Assembly (NCBI RefSeq): GCF_000373185.1
Contig: NZ_KB890660.1
Span: 68,361 to 132,360 of the forward strand
DNA from: Segatella paludivivens DSM 17968 = JCM 13650
GTDB taxonomy: Bacteria; Bacteroidota; Bacteroidia; Bacteroidales; Bacteroidaceae
Length of the DNA: 64,000 nt
Direction: 5' to 3'
Below the pieces are notes generated by a model. It had not been told where the DNA came from, made no database searches, and saw nothing but the letters and a program-made list of their open reading frames with translations. How positions within the stretch are numbered: position 1 is the first letter of the stretch; the number at the start of each line of letters is the position of its first letter. Of the stretch, positions 62,471-64,000 are shown in pieces. The translations under genes and the position numbers were made by a program.

Positions 62471-63242
62471 TAACACTCCTGTTGATGTACGTGATGCTTA
62501 TGTGTTCCTTGCTGAATATGCAGCATGGTTGTTAGGATGTGGCGCAACATGCATTAGGATAACCAAGAACGTTACACGAATTGCTGAGGCCTGGAATCTC
62601 AAAACAGAGATTACAATCATGCCTAGTTCTGTACATCTGAGTGTTTTCGATAATGATACAAAGCAGTCGTTTATTTATTTGAAGCGAAAGCCAAGAACTG
62701 GTATTAGTTTTTATAAAAATACACGACTTAGCGAACTTAGTTGGGCAATATCTGACGCAAAGGTGAGCTTTGAAGAAGCACGTGAACGCTTTAATAAAAT
62801 TATAACAGCGCCGTATACAAATAAATGGCTTGTGCTAGTACTTACTTCGCTAGCGAATATGTCTTTTTGCCGTTTGTTTGGTGGTGATCCAATGGCTATG
62901 CTTATAGTCTTTGTAGCAACATTCGCTGGATTCAGATTGAAGCAAATGATGCTAGAGGATGGATTTGATGACAGAGTGGTATTCTTCGTCTGTTCTTTTT
63001 TCTCAGCAGTTATAGGCTCAGCAGGATATGTATTCCATATTGGAACTACGCCAGAACTGGCCGTTGGAACAAGCGTTTTATATCTTGTACCAGGTATCCC
63101 ATATATCAATTCGTTGAGTGATATGCTTGATGGACATTATCTAGTGTCTTTTAGTCGATTTATGGGAGCTGCAATGCTGACCTTCTGCCTGTCATGTGGA
63201 CTTGCTGCAGGAATGCTATTGATGAATTTGAAGATATTCTAG
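62457..63242 (+). CDS. Threonine/serine exporter (ThrE family), N-terminal half
   Basis: 261 residues from the ATG at 62457; an upstream TTG at 62418 would overlap the small membrane gene more. PF06738-type (DUF1212) protein: cytoplasmic N-terminal part (LLGCGATCIRITKNVTRIA, in part), then ~five hydrophobic segments (~125-255). ThrE of Corynebacterium exports threonine and serine; in many bacteria it is encoded as two proteins, as here with the next gene. It acts in the inner membrane. A gap of 61 bases separates it from the second half. Confidence 0.88.
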   Translation: MTFSNNTPVDVRDAYVFLAEYAAWLLGCGATCIRITKNVTRIAEAWNLKTEITIMPSSVHLSVFDNDTKQSFIYLKRKPRTGISFYKNTRLSELSWAISDAKVSFEEARERFNKIITAPYTNKWLVLVLTSLANMSFCRLFGGDPMAMLIVFVATFAGFRLKQMMLEDGFDDRVVFFVCSFFSAVIGSAGYVFHIGTTPELAVGTSVLYLVPGIPYINSLSDMLDGHYLVSFSRFMGAAMLTFCLSCGLAAGMLLMNLKIF

Positions 63243-63303
63243 CAGACGGATTGATCGTTCTTTTATGGGAAAAAGTTTTAGCATACAAAATATATAGTTA
63301 TAG

Positions 63304-63795
63304 ATGTTTTTCTTAGAAATTTTTCAGGATGCATTCTTTGCAGCTTTAGCAGGAATAGGATTCGCAAGTATAAGTAACCCACCAAAACAGGCTTATAAAT
63401 ACTGCGCTCTTATCGCTGGAATGGGGCATGCAACGCGATTTATACTGATGAACAGTAGTCTTCATTGGGGGATTATAAATGCAAGTTTCATAGCAGCTCT
63501 TGTTATAGGTTGTTTGGCTGTATTGCTATCAAGTTATGCTAAATGTCCACCAGAGACTTTTTCTTTTCCGTCTCTTCTTCCTATGATCCCTGGAATATAT
63601 GCTTATCACACTATAGAAGGATTAGTTTTCTGTTTGTCAGCTCAAAAAGAAGAATTATTCAATCATTATTTGTATCTTTGTGCATCGAATGGATTTACTT
63701 GTTCATTTGATATCTTGGGTATGGTATTGGGAGTCACAGTTCCGATTTTCATATTTAAGAAGTTTTCATTCAGAGTTACACGATACTATAATTGA
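63304..63795 (+). CDS. Threonine/serine exporter, C-terminal half (ThrE_2)
   Basis: 163 residues, ~five hydrophobic segments, matching the PF12821 (DUF3815) half of ThrE. Hydrophobic motifs include FPSLLPMIPGIYAYH, the characteristic P-x-I-P-G element also present in the first half (YLVPGIPYINS). Forms the exporter with the upstream protein. It ends eight bases before the LysR start, so all four genes may be one unit. Confidence 0.88.
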   Translation: MFFLEIFQDAFFAALAGIGFASISNPPKQAYKYCALIAGMGHATRFILMNSSLHWGIINASFIAALVIGCLAVLLSSYAKCPPETFSFPSLLPMIPGIYAYHTIEGLVFCLSAQKEELFNHYLYLCASNGFTCSFDILGMVLGVTVPIFIFKKFSFRVTRYYN

Positions 63796-63803
63796 ACGAA
63801 TTT

Positions 63804-64000
63804 ATGGAATTAAGACAGTTGAGATATTTCCTTAAGGCAGCAGAAACACTGAACTTTTCGGAAGCTTCTAAAGAACTTTTTATAACGCAGAGTACGCTCT
63901 CGCAGCAGATTAGACAGTTGGAGCGTGAATTGGGAGTGTCTTTATTCCAGCGTAATAGTCATGAGGTGCTGCTTACAGAAAATGGTGAGCATCTGCTTCC
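63804..64000 (+). CDS. LysR-family regulator, OxyR-like (3' end outside window)
   Basis: About 65 residues from the ATG at 63804 to the window edge. The N-terminus is the LysR winged HTH: MELRQLRYFLKAAETLNFSEAS and TQSTLSQQIRQLERELGVSLFQR (each in part). The pattern is that of OxyR and its relatives. It may control the exporter or peroxide genes outside the window. Confidence 0.88.
   Translation, partial: MELRQLRYFLKAAETLNFSEASKELFITQSTLSQQIRQLERELGVSLFQRNSHEVLLTENGEHLL

Overview
The window looks like a chromosome segment of a Bacteroidales bacterium, most likely Prevotella/Segatella-like. The signs are AT-rich DNA, SusC/SusD pairs, a hybrid two-component system of the Bacteroidetes type, and many promoters matching the Bacteroidetes -7 box TAnnTTTG. 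A species cannot be named from sequence reading alone.

Layout. (1) 1-6278: end of an ABC-transporter ATPase gene, a PfkB sugar kinase, two tandem paralogous AraC regulators, and a pyridoxamine-kinase/AspT-type transporter operon. (2) 6279-7536: a gene-free block with a terminator, a hairpin element, a long imperfect inverted repeat and, inside it, 22-bp-periodic palindromic repeats. (3) 7537-31795: a rhamnogalacturonan-I (pectin) utilisation locus. It has a GH2, two SusC/SusD pairs, a PL11 lyase, one single and one tandem CE12 acetylesterase, a DUF6250-YetA/PL26-like lyase, and on the minus strand a GH43 and a GH31. (4) 32005-38910: RNase R, a subclass A2-like class A beta-lactamase, a DUF4890 protein, a PL9-type pectate lyase, a 3'-5' exonuclease and an HNH nuclease. 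(5) 39602-54296: a second pectin cluster with a GH43-like lipoprotein, a 1115-residue propeller plus (alpha/alpha)6 enzyme (RG-II GH143/GH142-like architecture), an STN-like-domain esterase, the HTCS regulator, then GH2, GH28 and L-rhamnose mutarotase. (6) 54393-59535: an accessory stretch with an outer-membrane barrel, palindrome-rich DNA, a coupled small-ORF operon, permuted fragments of an AlbA/ATPase gene, a degenerate tRNA-Leu copy, a Fic protein with a paired operator, and the intact tRNA-Leu(CAA). (7) 59694-64000: manC, HIT and greA (with a hairpin leader), a probable short transcript, a small membrane protein with a split ThrE-type exporter, and the start of a LysR regulator.

How the genes work together (inference from families). 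Surface or periplasmic PL11, PL9, PL26-like and GH28 enzymes cut the rhamnose-galacturonate backbone. CE12 and the other esterase remove acyl or methyl groups, and GH2, GH43 and GH31 trim side chains. The two SusC/D pairs import oligosaccharides, the HTCS senses a product in the periplasm, and the mutarotase prepares released rhamnose for catabolism. The most unusual points are the nested repeat block at 6.3-7.4 kb, the STN-like/esterase fusion, the duplicated and decayed tRNA-Leu with permuted AlbA fragments, and leader or short-transcript structures near greA.
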